This document shows positions 15,923 to 24,900 of a stretch of DNA of 26,485 nucleotides, one piece after another (the first letter of the stretch is position 1; each line of letters begins with the position of its first letter). Both the position numbers and the translations under genes were made by a program. The notes beneath the pieces are model-generated. The model did not search any database, was not told the DNA's origin, and saw only the letters and a list, made by a program, of their open reading frames with translations. Source of the DNA: CALITV01 sp964415795 (lineage in GTDB: Bacteria > UBP6 > UBA1177 > JAKLFG01); assembly GCA_964415795.1 (NCBI GenBank), contig CAYQBN010000023.1, positions 1 through 26,485 of the forward strand, read 5' to 3'.

Positions 15923-16356
15923 TTCGTGAAGAACAGATTCTTGATGTTATATTTACTGCCGTTAACCTTGAGTTTCTGGATAGCCCGCATCTCGACTTGA
16001 CGAATGCGCTCGCGGGTAAGATTCATGATGGCGCCGACCTCTTCGAGCGTCACGCCTCCCTTGTCGGCGACATCGAGCGCGCAGGTCTCTTTGAGGTCCC
16101 ATACCTCTTTTCCCGGGAAATTGAATTTAATCGACTTTGTATCCGGATTGACATCAAGATAAAGATGATACTTGCACGAGACAAACAGACAAGGGCGCTT
16201 CATGCGCAGACACTCGGCCCGTTGCTTGGGTTTTTGATAATTGGTGAGGTCGATGAGTTCTTTGACGATAGGGTCTTTTTCGAGCTCGTTCCGCTGGTCG
16301 GTAACGACCTCGGTGTAGGGCTTTTCCTTCTTCGCTTTCGTCGGTCGCGTAAGCAT
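15919..16356 (-). CDS. Stand-alone sigma-70 region-4-like helix-turn-helix protein
   Basis: A 145-residue protein starting at ATG 16356 (SD AAAGGAGGT, spacing about 7); the longer frame upstream to 16551 is rejected because the promoter and SD lie inside it. Residues 102-130 (VTLEEVGAIMNLTRERIRQVEMRAIQKLK) are a clear sigma-70 region 4.2 helix-turn-helix, which normally contacts the -35 element. No region 2 is present, so it is not a full sigma factor. The N-terminal half has cysteines at 49, 56, 61 and 92 around RPCLFVSCKYHLYLDV, which could bind a metal; similar small proteins occur in proteobacteria. It heads the coupled four-gene operon, so it may be a regulator of it; that is inference. 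Confidence 0.82.
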   Translation of the reverse strand: MLTRPTKAKKEKPYTEVVTDQRNELEKDPIVKELIDLTNYQKPKQRAECLRMKRPCLFVSCKYHLYLDVNPDTKSIKFNFPGKEVWDLKETCALDVADKGGVTLEEVGAIMNLTRERIRQVEMRAIQKLKVNGSKYNIKNLFFTK

Positions 16357-16414
16357 TGTAATAACCTCCTTTCTAGGTGTCCGGAAAGAAGCGAGTCCCG
16401 GATTCATGGAAAAA

Positions 16415-16442
16415 ATAGTAGCGGAGGTGCCTGTCATGTCAA
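16415..16442 (-). promoter_or_regulatory. Promoter of the sigma-like/GNAT/secreted-enzyme operon
   Basis: Perfect TTGACA (16442-16437), 16-base spacer, TACTAT (16420-16415, four of six) on the minus strand. Predicted start is near 16407, with a leader of about 50 bases containing the SD AAAGGAGGT. Confidence 0.5.
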
Positions 16443-16558
16443 ATAGAAATTTGCAACATATTGGATATATTTGACTTATTCTTTGCCGATCTTTTGCTTT
16501 TGTGCTTGAACGATGTCCGTTGGACAGCGGCATGAGCATAGAAAAACGCACAAATTAT

Positions 16559-16587
16559 TTGATTTCGGTCAACATGCCCGGTAGCAT
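16559..16587 (+). promoter_or_regulatory. Candidate promoter of the Cys-rich lipoprotein gene
   Basis: TTGATT (16559-16564), 17-base spacer, TAGCAT (16582-16587, four of six). Predicted start is near 16594, 30 bases before ATG 16624. The rest of the 267-base divergent region 16357-16623 is A/T-rich with no further gene seen. Confidence 0.32.
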
Positions 16588-16623
16588 TGATTTCCGGTAG
16601 TCCGTTTTTTGAGGAGGGAGGAC

Positions 16624-17520
16624 ATGAGTACGGCAGTACGATTCATTATCGTTGGCATGCTCGTTGGGGTGCTTTGCCTTGCATCTTCCTGCGCTACGCA
16701 GCAGGGGCCCAAGGAGAAGTCGCCGGCGGAGCAGGAGATCGCCGAGTATGCAGATTCCTTGTTGGCGAAAGGAAAGGATGTCGCCTATCTGGCGAAACTT
16801 TTCGAACTCAAAGAAAAGTATCCCGAAGAGGCGGGGCAAGCGATCGAAGAGGTGTTCGAGAAGCTCTACACCACACTTCCCAAGTATCCGCTTGACAATT
16901 TCAAGGAGTCTCCGAACAAGGAGGTCCGTGTCCCGTCAGGGCAGGCTCGACTTCACCTTAAGAACAACTATACTTCCGGCAATACGGTCATCTTCATTCG
17001 CGATGGCCGGAAGTTCCTCGTGAGCGAGGTGTTCCCATTCAACACCGACCGGCCGATAGATCTTACGCCGGGCAGTTACGAGTTCATTGTCTTCATAGAT
17101 CGTAAGTTCAATAACAACAAATACCTTTATACGACGACCCTCTCGATGAGCGACGGAACGGTCTATGTCGGCGAGTTCAACATCGTTTCTGAACTCAACC
17201 CGAGCGGTGATTGTCCTGCCGGCAAGGTGCGCGACGAAGATACCTGCATGAAGGTAGAATTCCGCGCGTTCGACAATTGTGGTCCTGGAACGCACCTTGT
17301 TGACTACCTCTGTTGTGAGGAAGGATACAACTTCATTATGGATGGCCGGTGTTCGAAATATACCGACAAGGTGGACACGGTGCTTTGCCCTGCCGGCTAT
17401 GAGGAAGGAGGTCAGGGGCGTTGTTGTCCGAAGGGGATGAAGTTCATTGATGGGCAATGTCAAGTTCCGCCCAAGGGGTGGGTGCCACCTGAAAGCCCCG
17501 CGGAGTCACCGCAAGAGTAG
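16624..17520 (+). CDS. Cys-rich lipoprotein of unknown function
   Basis: A 298-residue protein from ATG 16624 (SD GAGGAGGGAGG). It has a lipoprotein signal (VGVLCLASSC, Cys 23). Residues 28-100 are helical and charged, about 105-190 form a beta-rich section (LHLKNNYTSGNTVIFIRDGRKF, LTPGSYEFIVFID), and about 197-285 hold ten cysteines in EGF-like short modules (CPAGK..DTCMK, DNCGPGTH..YLCCEEGYNFI, RCCPKGMKFIDGQC). The tail is Pro/Glu-rich. No family is recognised. A signal peptide plus disulfide-rich modules point to a surface or periplasmic role. It is followed 68 bases later by the TonB-like gene, which appears to have its own promoter. Confidence 0.75.
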   Translation: MSTAVRFIIVGMLVGVLCLASSCATQQGPKEKSPAEQEIAEYADSLLAKGKDVAYLAKLFELKEKYPEEAGQAIEEVFEKLYTTLPKYPLDNFKESPNKEVRVPSGQARLHLKNNYTSGNTVIFIRDGRKFLVSEVFPFNTDRPIDLTPGSYEFIVFIDRKFNNNKYLYTTTLSMSDGTVYVGEFNIVSELNPSGDCPAGKVRDEDTCMKVEFRAFDNCGPGTHLVDYLCCEEGYNFIMDGRCSKYTDKVDTVLCPAGYEEGGQGRCCPKGMKFIDGQCQVPPKGWVPPESPAESPQE

Positions 17521-17553
17521 ATCATCCGAGCAGCCGATTCCTTCCCTAAAATC

Positions 17554-17582
17554 TTTACTGGTGCCGCCATCAATGGTATTTT
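17554..17582 (+). promoter_or_regulatory. Candidate promoter of a leaderless TonB-like transcript
   Basis: TTTACT (17554-17559), 17-base spacer, TATTTT (17577-17582). Both hexamers match at only four of six positions. The ATG is at 17589, where transcription would start, and no SD is visible before it. Confidence 0.28.
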
Positions 17583-17588
17583 GTTCTC

Positions 17589-18677
17589 ATGAAGCGTCGT
17601 AACACTCCCCGATCCTTTCGTTCGCGCCGACATGGTATACCGCCGATCGTCCTCTTCACGGTGCTGTCGGCGGTTCTTCACGCGTTGCTTTTCCTGTTTC
17701 TGCGGATCGATCTCGAAACTCCGGCGGACGAACTTCTCTCGGTGAAGATCCTCGACGATGGCCCGCTCTTTGTGCGATCGGTCGCGCCGCTTACGCCGGA
17801 GCTCGGTATCGAGCAGGAACCGAAAAAGAAAGAAGAGGAGAAAGCGGAGATCCCTAACGGACAGATCGTTGACATTGCCCAGCCGGAGAACGAGAAGAAG
17901 CCCGATTCATCGCGGTTTCTCGCCAAGTGGGACAGCACGGTTCACCGCGAGACGCGGAGCGCATTCGATAAGGATATCCCGTTGAGAGGCAAGAAACTTC
18001 AGCGTCTCGCTCTGCCGCCTGACGCGAAGGTTGCGCCGCCTTCGGATGACATCGCTCTCCCGGGCGAGGCGACGGAGCGTCGAGAGAAGGTCGAAGAGCA
18101 AGTGAAAAAGGGAGAGGTGGCCGGATTCGAAGGTGATCGCGGCGATCTGGAGCGCGGTGCCGAAAAGAAAGAGGCGGGACGGCTTTCGGGAACCGATGAG
18201 ACCGATCGAAAAGGGGAAGAGCCGGTGGAACTGCGCATCCCGGCGCGTTATCTGCCTTACTTTTGGGGAAATGACACTGCGCTTACCAGCCCCTCGAATG
18301 ATTACCTCCCAGATATTCCGGAGGATGAAGAAACGGCATTGAATGCGAAGCGCTTTCTTTATGCCGACTACTACAACCGGATCAAGCGCGCGGTCTCGCA
18401 CTATTGGGCACCCGGTAAGGTGCTCATGGTGCATGACCCGGGTGGCAACATATTCGGGTTCAAGGATCGNNNNNNNNNNACGAAGATCGAGGCGGTGATC
18501 GACGCCCACGGTGCTGTTCTCGACATCAAGGTCATTCTCTCATCAGGAGCCGATGTGCTCGACCGCGAGGCGGTGGATGCCTTCCGAGCCGCTGCGCCGT
18601 TCCCTAATCCTCCTGCGCCGCTCCTCCGCGATGGGCGGCTCACGATGCAACTGGGCTTTTATGTCGAGATACGGTAA
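17589..18677 (+). CDS. TonB-like energy-transducer protein (TonB C-terminal domain)
   Basis: About 362 residues, with ten unknown bases at 18470-18479; the frame holds across the gap. A basic N terminus precedes one membrane helix (about 18-39: PPIVLFTVLSAVLHALLFLFL). A long Lys/Glu-rich spacer crosses the periplasm to about residue 255. The C-terminal part (NRIKRAVSHYWAPG, NIFGFKD, LDIKVILSSGADVLDREAVDAFRAAAPFPNPP, LGFYVEI) is a TonB C-terminal domain of the type seen in myxobacterial TonB-family proteins. TonB transmits proton-motive force from ExbB/ExbD to outer-membrane transporters; no exbB, exbD or receptor gene lies in this window. Start choice is uncertain because there is no SD. Confidence 0.8.
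   Translation: MKRRNTPRSFRSRRHGIPPIVLFTVLSAVLHALLFLFLRIDLETPADELLSVKILDDGPLFVRSVAPLTPELGIEQEPKKKEEEKAEIPNGQIVDIAQPENEKKPDSSRFLAKWDSTVHRETRSAFDKDIPLRGKKLQRLALPPDAKVAPPSDDIALPGEATERREKVEEQVKKGEVAGFEGDRGDLERGAEKKEAGRLSGTDETDRKGEEPVELRIPARYLPYFWGNDTALTSPSNDYLPDIPEDEETALNAKRFLYADYYNRIKRAVSHYWAPGKVLMVHDPGGNIFGFKDXXXXTKIEAVIDAHGAVLDIKVILSSGADVLDREAVDAFRAAAPFPNPPAPLLRDGRLTMQLGFYVEIR
18470..18479. other. Assembly gap of ten N
   Basis: Ten undetermined bases inside the TonB-like gene. The reading frame is the same on both sides, but the gap length may be a placeholder. Confidence 0.99.
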
Positions 18678-18701
18678 GTATGTCTGGTGTTTGAGGTATC
18701 C

Positions 18702-19385
18702 ATGAAAACGGTGGTGTTGTTCAGCGGAGGACTAGATTCGACAACGGTGCTTGCCATGAACGTTGCGCGCGGCGACGAGGTGTTCCCGATAACTATCGTG
18801 TACGGTCAGCGTCACGAAATCGAGGTGCGCAAGGCAGCGTTGACGCTCGAACGGTATCGTTTGGCCGGTCGGGCAAAGACGCTCGGTCTTGACCTCTCGT
18901 TTCTCCGCTCCTCATCGTTGACTAATCATGCGCTTTCCGTTCCTGAACGGGCTGCGGCGGCGATACCCAACACCTATGTTCCGGCACGCAATCTTCTTTT
19001 TCTTTCACTTGCGGCAGCGTATGCCGAAGATATCGGTGCCTCGCGAATCTCGATAGGAGTGAACGCCGTCGATTATTCGGGGTATCCCGACTGCCGTCCG
19101 GTGTTTGTTGATGCGTTTAACCATCTCCTTTCCGTTAGCACGAAGGCGGGGACCGAGGGGAACGGTATTCTCGTCGAGGCGCCACTTCTTCATCTTACGA
19201 AAGGAGAGATCATCAAGCGAGGTCTCGCTCTCGGCGTTGATTATGCGCTCACGCACTCGTGTTATGACCCCGATGGGGAGGGACATGCGTGCGGTCGATG
19301 CGATTCGTGTCGTCTGCGCCTCAAGGGATTCGCCGAGGCGGGGGTGAAAGACCCGATCGTCTATACGACGCAGATAACTATCTGA
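18702..19385 (+). CDS. queC: 7-cyano-7-deazaguanine synthase
   Basis: A 227-residue enzyme converting 7-carboxy-7-deazaguanine to preQ0 with ATP and ammonia, in queuosine biosynthesis. Key elements: ATP pyrophosphatase motif SGGLDST (8-14), NTYVPARN (90-97), GVNAVDYSGYPDCRP (119-133), and the zinc site C187, C197, C200, C203 in CYDPDGEGHACGRCDSC. The length fits the family. The start at ATG 18702 is preceded by GAGGT. It lies 24 bases after the TonB-like gene. queD, queE and queF are not in the window. Confidence 0.96.
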   Translation: MKTVVLFSGGLDSTTVLAMNVARGDEVFPITIVYGQRHEIEVRKAALTLERYRLAGRAKTLGLDLSFLRSSSLTNHALSVPERAAAAIPNTYVPARNLLFLSLAAAYAEDIGASRISIGVNAVDYSGYPDCRPVFVDAFNHLLSVSTKAGTEGNGILVEAPLLHLTKGEIIKRGLALGVDYALTHSCYDPDGEGHACGRCDSCRLRLKGFAEAGVKDPIVYTTQITI

Positions 19386-19393
19386 AAAAGTGC

Positions 19394-19422
19394 TTGCTTT
19401 TTGGTTTTTCCTTTTTTATCAT
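19394..19422 (+). promoter_or_regulatory. Promoter of the 19466 lipoprotein gene
   Basis: TTGCTT (19394-19399), 17-base T-rich spacer, TATCAT (19417-19422, five of six). Predicted start is near 19429, with a 37-base leader. The A5/T5 inverted repeat just after the queC stop overlaps the -35 and might act as a weak terminator. Confidence 0.42.
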
Positions 19423-19465
19423 TTCTCGTAAGGAAGAGATACACACCTTTTTGCCGGAGGGCGTC

Positions 19466-20992
19466 ATGCGTATGGTTTTCTCTTTGGTGGCGGTGATTTT
19501 CATGCTTCTTTCCTGTGCGCCGACCGATGACGGAAACGACGGTACCGGTGGACTTTTCTGTACAGGTGATACCGATTGCCTCATCCTCGGTGCCGATTTC
19601 TACTGCGACCTTCTCGCCAACGAGTGCCGAGCGAAACCGGGGGCGGACATCGATCAGGGAGGCACCTTCTCTGATGTCACCAGTGGAGACGATTCCGGAA
19701 GCCAGCCGAGCGACGGGGAGTTCCCCGACGACAATCAACCTGCCCAAGATATCGACTACGCAGGGATGGACTGCATCCCGGACACGACAGAAGAGTGCCC
19801 TTATAGTGGGCCGGCTGAGAAGAAAGGGGTTGGCGCCTGTAGGGCCGCGGTACGGGTGTGCAAGAGCGATGGTACATGGAGCAATTGTAATGGCGAGGTG
19901 TTGCCTACCTTCGAGGTGTGCAATAACGGCGTGGATGACGACTGCGACGGAACCGCCGACAATGGCACCGACTTCGACGGCGATGGGTGGACCTACTGCG
20001 ATACGCCGGCCGATTGTTGCGAGACCGAACAGGACTGCCCCGAGCCGGCCAATGTGTGGCCGGGTGCGCAAGATGTCCCTGATGGTGTGGACAACAACTG
20101 CGATGGTCAGATAGACGAGGGTATCTACGATTGCGATACGGGGCTCAATCTCGGTACCAAGGATCCGTTCGACTATGCCCGTTCGATAGGTCTTTGCAAC
20201 GGGGTCGTCGAAGCGAACATCACCTTGGCGAACGGCACAGGTGTCCCCAACATAAATTCGAACGCACTTCTTTCAGCACTAGGGAATGTCATTACGCCCA
20301 AACACGGCGGTACGATGCTCGCTCTCTCGTCGGGGCAGGCACAAAACCCACCAACGAACACAAGTTTCAGCCAGAACACCTCGTCGGCGGCTCCGGGCGA
20401 TTGGTATGCTGCCAATGGAAACAAGTATCCTTCTTCTCCTTCCTGTGGCGGCGGTACCGGGACGACCGGTAACGCGAACGACAATGTCATGGTGACCTTC
20501 AAAGTGCAGGTCCCGCCGAGCGCGCATTCCTTTTCGTTCAACATCTACTTCCTCACCATCGAGTATCCCAGCTACATCTGCACCCAATACAACGACTTCT
20601 TCATCGCCCTGCTTGACAGCGGCTACAACAACAATCCAACCGACCCAACGCTCCTCAATCCTTACGATAAGAATCTCGCGGTCGACGACATGAAGAACCC
20701 GGTCGGCGTGAATCTCGCTCCTAACGGTCTTTTCAAGCAGTGCACCAATGTGTCAGGAGACGGTTGGGCGGTGACCTCGTGCGAGGGAACGGAGGAGCTG
20801 GTAGGAACCGGTTTCGAAGGGCACGGCGGAACTGGTTGGCTTACCGTGCGCGGTAACGTTCTCCCGGGAGAGGTTATCACACTCCGCCTTGCCATATGGG
20901 ACCTTGGTGACCATATCCTCGATTCAATGGTGCTCATTGACAACTTCCAGTGGCAGAGCCAGAACTTCAAACCGGGGACAAGCGAGTCGTAG
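19466..20992 (+). CDS. Second MopE-motif/choice-of-anchor-L-like surface lipoprotein (paralogue of 6006)
   Basis: A 508-residue protein from ATG 19466 (SD GCCGGAGGG, spacing 4). The frame extends upstream to 19289 over queC and is rejected there. It starts MRMVF like its paralogue, with lipid Cys 17 in MLLSC. It has a short Cys-rich N-terminal section (30-55), an acidic linker, ECPYSGPAEKKGVGACRA (109-126), MopE-type motifs CNNGVDDDCDG (152-162) and GVDNNCDGQIDEG (207-219) flanking DFDGDGWTYC, and the same C-terminal domain (YNDFFIALLDSGYN, NPVGVNLAPNGLFKQC, GTGWLTVRGNVLPGE, LIDNFQW, KPGTS end). It lacks the paralogue's two long Cys modules and is 128 residues shorter. Probably a surface adhesin or metal-dependent binding protein; ligand unknown. 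Confidence 0.86.
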   Translation: MRMVFSLVAVIFMLLSCAPTDDGNDGTGGLFCTGDTDCLILGADFYCDLLANECRAKPGADIDQGGTFSDVTSGDDSGSQPSDGEFPDDNQPAQDIDYAGMDCIPDTTEECPYSGPAEKKGVGACRAAVRVCKSDGTWSNCNGEVLPTFEVCNNGVDDDCDGTADNGTDFDGDGWTYCDTPADCCETEQDCPEPANVWPGAQDVPDGVDNNCDGQIDEGIYDCDTGLNLGTKDPFDYARSIGLCNGVVEANITLANGTGVPNINSNALLSALGNVITPKHGGTMLALSSGQAQNPPTNTSFSQNTSSAAPGDWYAANGNKYPSSPSCGGGTGTTGNANDNVMVTFKVQVPPSAHSFSFNIYFLTIEYPSYICTQYNDFFIALLDSGYNNNPTDPTLLNPYDKNLAVDDMKNPVGVNLAPNGLFKQCTNVSGDGWAVTSCEGTEELVGTGFEGHGGTGWLTVRGNVLPGEVITLRLAIWDLGDHILDSMVLIDNFQWQSQNFKPGTSES

Positions 20993-21021
20993 AGAAAGAA
21001 ACTTATCCTACGGGAAAATAT

Positions 21022-21930
21022 ATGACTGCTCCAACAATCGCTCGCTTCATAGGCTCGCGTCCTGCTATCGAGGGGTGCGATATTGTCATGGTAGGGGTGC
21101 CGTATGATGGTACCTCGAGTTTCCGTGCCGGATCGCGTTTTGGTCCCCGGGAAATCCGAGCCTATTCCGACGAAGCGCTCGAGGATTTCTCGTTTCACAG
21201 CGAACGAAGCCTCGACGAGATCGCTTTTTATGACATCGGCGATTTGCCGCTCATGGTCGGTAATCCGGCGCTCATGGTACGAGAAGTAAAGAGGAGCGCC
21301 CTCGAACTAATGGTCGGCAGTCCCGAGGTGGTGACCACCGAAAACCATAAGACAGCCTATGAGTTGACGCTCACCAACCGACGTCTTCTTGCGATCGGCG
21401 GTGAGCATCTTATTACCTATCCGCTGTTCCTTGCGCTCAAAGAGGTATATCCCGATTTCACTATCCTCCATCTCGATGCGCACGCCGACCTTCGGGAGCG
21501 TTACGCCGGCGATGTGCTTAGCCACTCGTCGGTCATGCGGCTCTGTTTGCAGGAGGGGCTCAAGAGGCTGGTTCAATTCGGTGTTCGGAGCGGGACCCGC
21601 GAGGAGTTCAAGTTGCGGCGGCAAGAGCACCGCATCGTTCCGGTAAAGAACCTTGCCGAGATGGCCGACGCGATCGCGGAGGGCGAACTCGTCTATCTCT
21701 CGCTCGATCTCGATTTCTTCGACCCCGCCTTCGTACCGGGCACCGGAACGCCGGAGGCGGGAGGTCATACTTTCGGCGACTATCTCGAGGTCTTGCGACT
21801 GCTCAAGAAAAAGAAGGTACATATCATCGGGGCCGACATCGTGGAGCTCGCTCCCGACATAGATCACAGCAAGGCGTCGACCGCATTTGCCGCGAAAGTG
21901 GTTCGCGAAACGCTTCTTTTTATGGGATGA
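21022..21930 (+). CDS. Agmatinase/arginase-family ureohydrolase
   Basis: A 302-residue binuclear manganese hydrolase. Metal ligands are all present: His 129 in GGEH, D152-A-H154-A-D156 in LHLDAHADLR, and D229 and D231 in SLDLDFFDP. VGVPYDGTSSFRAGSRFGP (24-42) and PGTGTPEAGG (239-248) point to agmatinase rather than arginase. Agmatinase splits agmatine into putrescine and urea, in polyamine synthesis. The GGDH to GGEH change is mild. The start at ATG 21022 is chosen because the longer frame (to 20950) runs over the preceding gene; the SD is weak (ACGGG). No speA or polyamine partner gene lies nearby. Substrate preference is inferred from sequence alone. Confidence 0.88.
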   Translation: MTAPTIARFIGSRPAIEGCDIVMVGVPYDGTSSFRAGSRFGPREIRAYSDEALEDFSFHSERSLDEIAFYDIGDLPLMVGNPALMVREVKRSALELMVGSPEVVTTENHKTAYELTLTNRRLLAIGGEHLITYPLFLALKEVYPDFTILHLDAHADLRERYAGDVLSHSSVMRLCLQEGLKRLVQFGVRSGTREEFKLRRQEHRIVPVKNLAEMADAIAEGELVYLSLDLDFFDPAFVPGTGTPEAGGHTFGDYLEVLRLLKKKKVHIIGADIVELAPDIDHSKASTAFAAKVVRETLLFMG

Positions 21931-21947
21931 CGCTGTAGTTCAGCGTC
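21929..21947. terminator. Hairpin at the convergent junction of the agmatinase and kinase genes
   Basis: GACGCTG (21929-21935), loop TAGTT, CAGCGTC (21941-21947): a perfect 7-bp stem spanning the two stop codons, usable on both strands. U-tracts are short or absent, so its strength as an intrinsic terminator is uncertain. Confidence 0.4.
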
Positions 21948-24900
21948 TTGCCGGTTCGATAACAGTTCGAAATCCTTCGAGTCGGTACTGCGATCGGTGT
22001 TCCGCTTCACGAAGCAACTCGAAGGGATCTTTCTCCCAAAAAGAGAACTGGGCGGGATAGGCGCGGACGATGGCTCCTTCGCTCAACGCGAATCGGCTCC
22101 CGTCGTTTGTGAATGCCGCGGCGTATCCCGCGTGAAGAAGGGGGAGCCGGAGCACTTCTTCCCCGTGCGTGGTATCCCACAGTAGTGCCTGTTTGCCGAC
22201 GGCAAGAAGATGCTTCCCGTCGGGAGAGAAGGCGATGGCCGTTACCGATGATCCTGTGGTGGAGAATCGACGGAGTTCATTCCCTTCGGGGAGGCGGCGA
22301 ATGATGATCATCTCGTCTTCTCCCGCCGACGCGATAGCACGGCCATCGGGTGCGTAGGCTACGGATAGGATGGTGGCGGTGTGCCCCGCGAGGGTCGTCG
22401 TCGTTCCCGTTCCATTGACCGGATGTATCACGATGATCTTGTCGCGCCCCGCCGAGGCGAGCATCGTTCCGTCAGGGGAAAAGGAAATGCTCTGAACGGG
22501 ACCGGCATGTTCGGTGAAAAAGCGTACGAGGCGACCTTGAGCGATGTCCCAGAGACGAACCGTTCGGTCCCAGCTGGCCGAAGCGAGGAACCTACCGTCT
22601 GGAGAGAAGGCAAGCGACGAAACCGTCTCATCGTGGCCATCGAGCACGAAAAGGGTCCTTCCCGAGGATGGTTCTAGAAGCACTATGCGCTTCCCTTGTC
22701 CGCTCGCGGCAAGGAGGTCGCGGTACGGATGAAAGGCAAGAGTCACGCAGGCCTCTTCGCAAGGTATCGAGCGGAGTTCCTTCTCGCTGGCGATATCCCA
22801 TACCTTGACCGTTTTATCCCAACTTGCCGAGGCAAGCGTCCTGTTGTCTGGCGAAACGGCGATCGCGGGAATATAGGTGCGGTGCCCCGCAAAGGTGCGC
22901 ACCGATCGCTCCACCGTTGTCTTCCAGAATCGGATAGTGCCATCGGTGCCGGAGGAGATGATGCGTTCGGTATCGGGGGTAAAGACGAGTGCCTGCACCG
23001 ATCCGTCGTGTCCTCGCAGCGTCTCTGTCTTGTTGGCCTGCGGGTCCCAGAGGAGGATAGTCCCGTCGCGTGACGCCAATGCGACGCTTCCCCCGGAAGC
23101 GATATCGAGGGAGAAGAAAGCGTCCCAGTAGGAGAGCGTGCCGATTACCGTGCCGGTCCGGGTATCGAACAAAAGCGCCTTCTTGTCGTAGGCAGCCGTA
23201 TGGAGGATCGTTCCCTCGACAGAGAATCGCAACGCCGCGATCGCTTCGGTATGGATGTGGTAGCGTGCTATGTTCCCTTTGCGAAGAAGGAAGAGGGTAC
23301 CGTCGGTTGTTCCGGCGGCGATAAGTTCGCCATCGGTGGTGGCAAGTGCCCGTATCTTCGTGTCACCCAGCGGTACGGAAAGGGTTTCACGGCGCGAAGA
23401 GACATCCCAGAAACGGAGCGTCCCGTCGTTTCCTCCCGAGAGGAGGGTGCGGGATCCATTGACCCAGCAGACGGTATAGACTTCGTCGGTATGGCCGAGG
23501 AGCGCGGTGAGTTCGGTGCGACTCTTCAGGTCCCAGAGGCGGACGGTGCGGTCCCAGCTGGTCGAGGCGAGCATCGTTCCGTCGGGAGAAAAGGCGACGG
23601 AGGTTACTTCATCGCGATGACCGAGGAGGCGATCTATTTCTTTTTGTGTTCCGAGGTCCCAAAGAATAATGGTGCCGTCACGGTGAGCCGATGCTGCCAA
23701 TGTTCCGTCAGGAGAGACGGCAAGAGCACGGATCTCTGAGCTGCCATGGACAAGGACAGTAATCAGGGCGTTGCTTTGGTTCATGCGGGCAAGATACAGG
23801 CTCGACCGCGCCGAGAGCGTTCCCGCGCTTTGCTCGGCATGGCTCCGCTCATCGAGATCGGGAAAATGGTAGGGGCTCCGCAGGTTCCACGGATTGTGCA
23901 ACAGTGCGGCGGCGGCGAATATCTCCGCCTTGTCGTATCGTCGTTCGCGGAGCATCCGTTCGGCATTTTCCTGATATCCGAGAGCAAGGTTGAGGTGAGC
24001 CGTTCGTTCGCTTTCGAGTGCGTTCCTCCACGCGAGAAACACCGCCGCGATGCCTGCTACCACCACAACGAGCGATGCGGTGATGAGAAGAGAAAGAGCC
24101 CGATTTCTCCGAACGAACCGTTTAAGGATCTCCCATGCGCTATACTCATAGGCGCCGATGCGGCCACCCGCCATGTAAGTCTCTATTTCACGGGCGACAT
24201 CGCGCGCCGAGGCGTATCGATTCTCCTTCCTTTTTGCAATCGTCTTGGCGACGACCGCGCACAAATCGGGAGGCGCGTCGGGGACGAGCGCCGTTATGGG
24301 AACGGGCTCCTCGGTAATGACCTTTGCGACAATCTCCGCCGCAGTGCGCCCCTCGAACGGGGGGTATCCGGTGAGTATTTCATAAAGTACGGCGCCGAGC
24401 GCGTAAATGTCGCTGCGTTCGTCAATCTCTTCTATGAACCCGCGTGCCTGTTCCGGTGACATGTAGGCGGGAGTGCCAAACGCCTTGCCGGAGATCGTGT
24501 GGGGTCCTGAAACGGTGCGGAGCGCCGAAAGGCCTTCTGCCATCTCGTCGGCGCGATCGTCTGTCTGCCCGCGCACTTTGGCAAGACCCCAGTCGAGGAG
24601 CACCGTTTCGCCGAACTGCCCGATCATGATGTTGTCGGGTTTTATGTCACGATGGACGACGCCGCGGCTGTGGGCGTAGGCGACCGCATTGCAGAGATCG
24701 CGGAAGTGGGGGAGGAGCCGCAGGCGATCGTGGAGGCTCTTCGCGGTGCGGATCGCCGAAGAGAGCGTTGCTCCGCGCACGAGCCGCATCGTATAGTAGG
24801 GGGTCCCGTCCTCTTTGGTGCCGATCTCATAGACCGGTACGATGCTCGGATGTTCGAGCTGACCGGTGACGCGAGCCTCGCGTAGAAAGCGAGACATCGC

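Noticed and set aside
16356..16356. A full alternative sigma factor or phage regulator here
   Set aside because: Region 2 (core binding and -10 recognition) is absent; only region 4 is visible.
16357..16551. N-terminal extension of the sigma-like gene
   Set aside because: It contains the TTGACA promoter and the SD; the extension has no conserved features.
19289..19465. N-terminal extension of the second lipoprotein over queC
   Set aside because: The lipobox signal would be internal; a good SD and ATG lie at 19453-19468.
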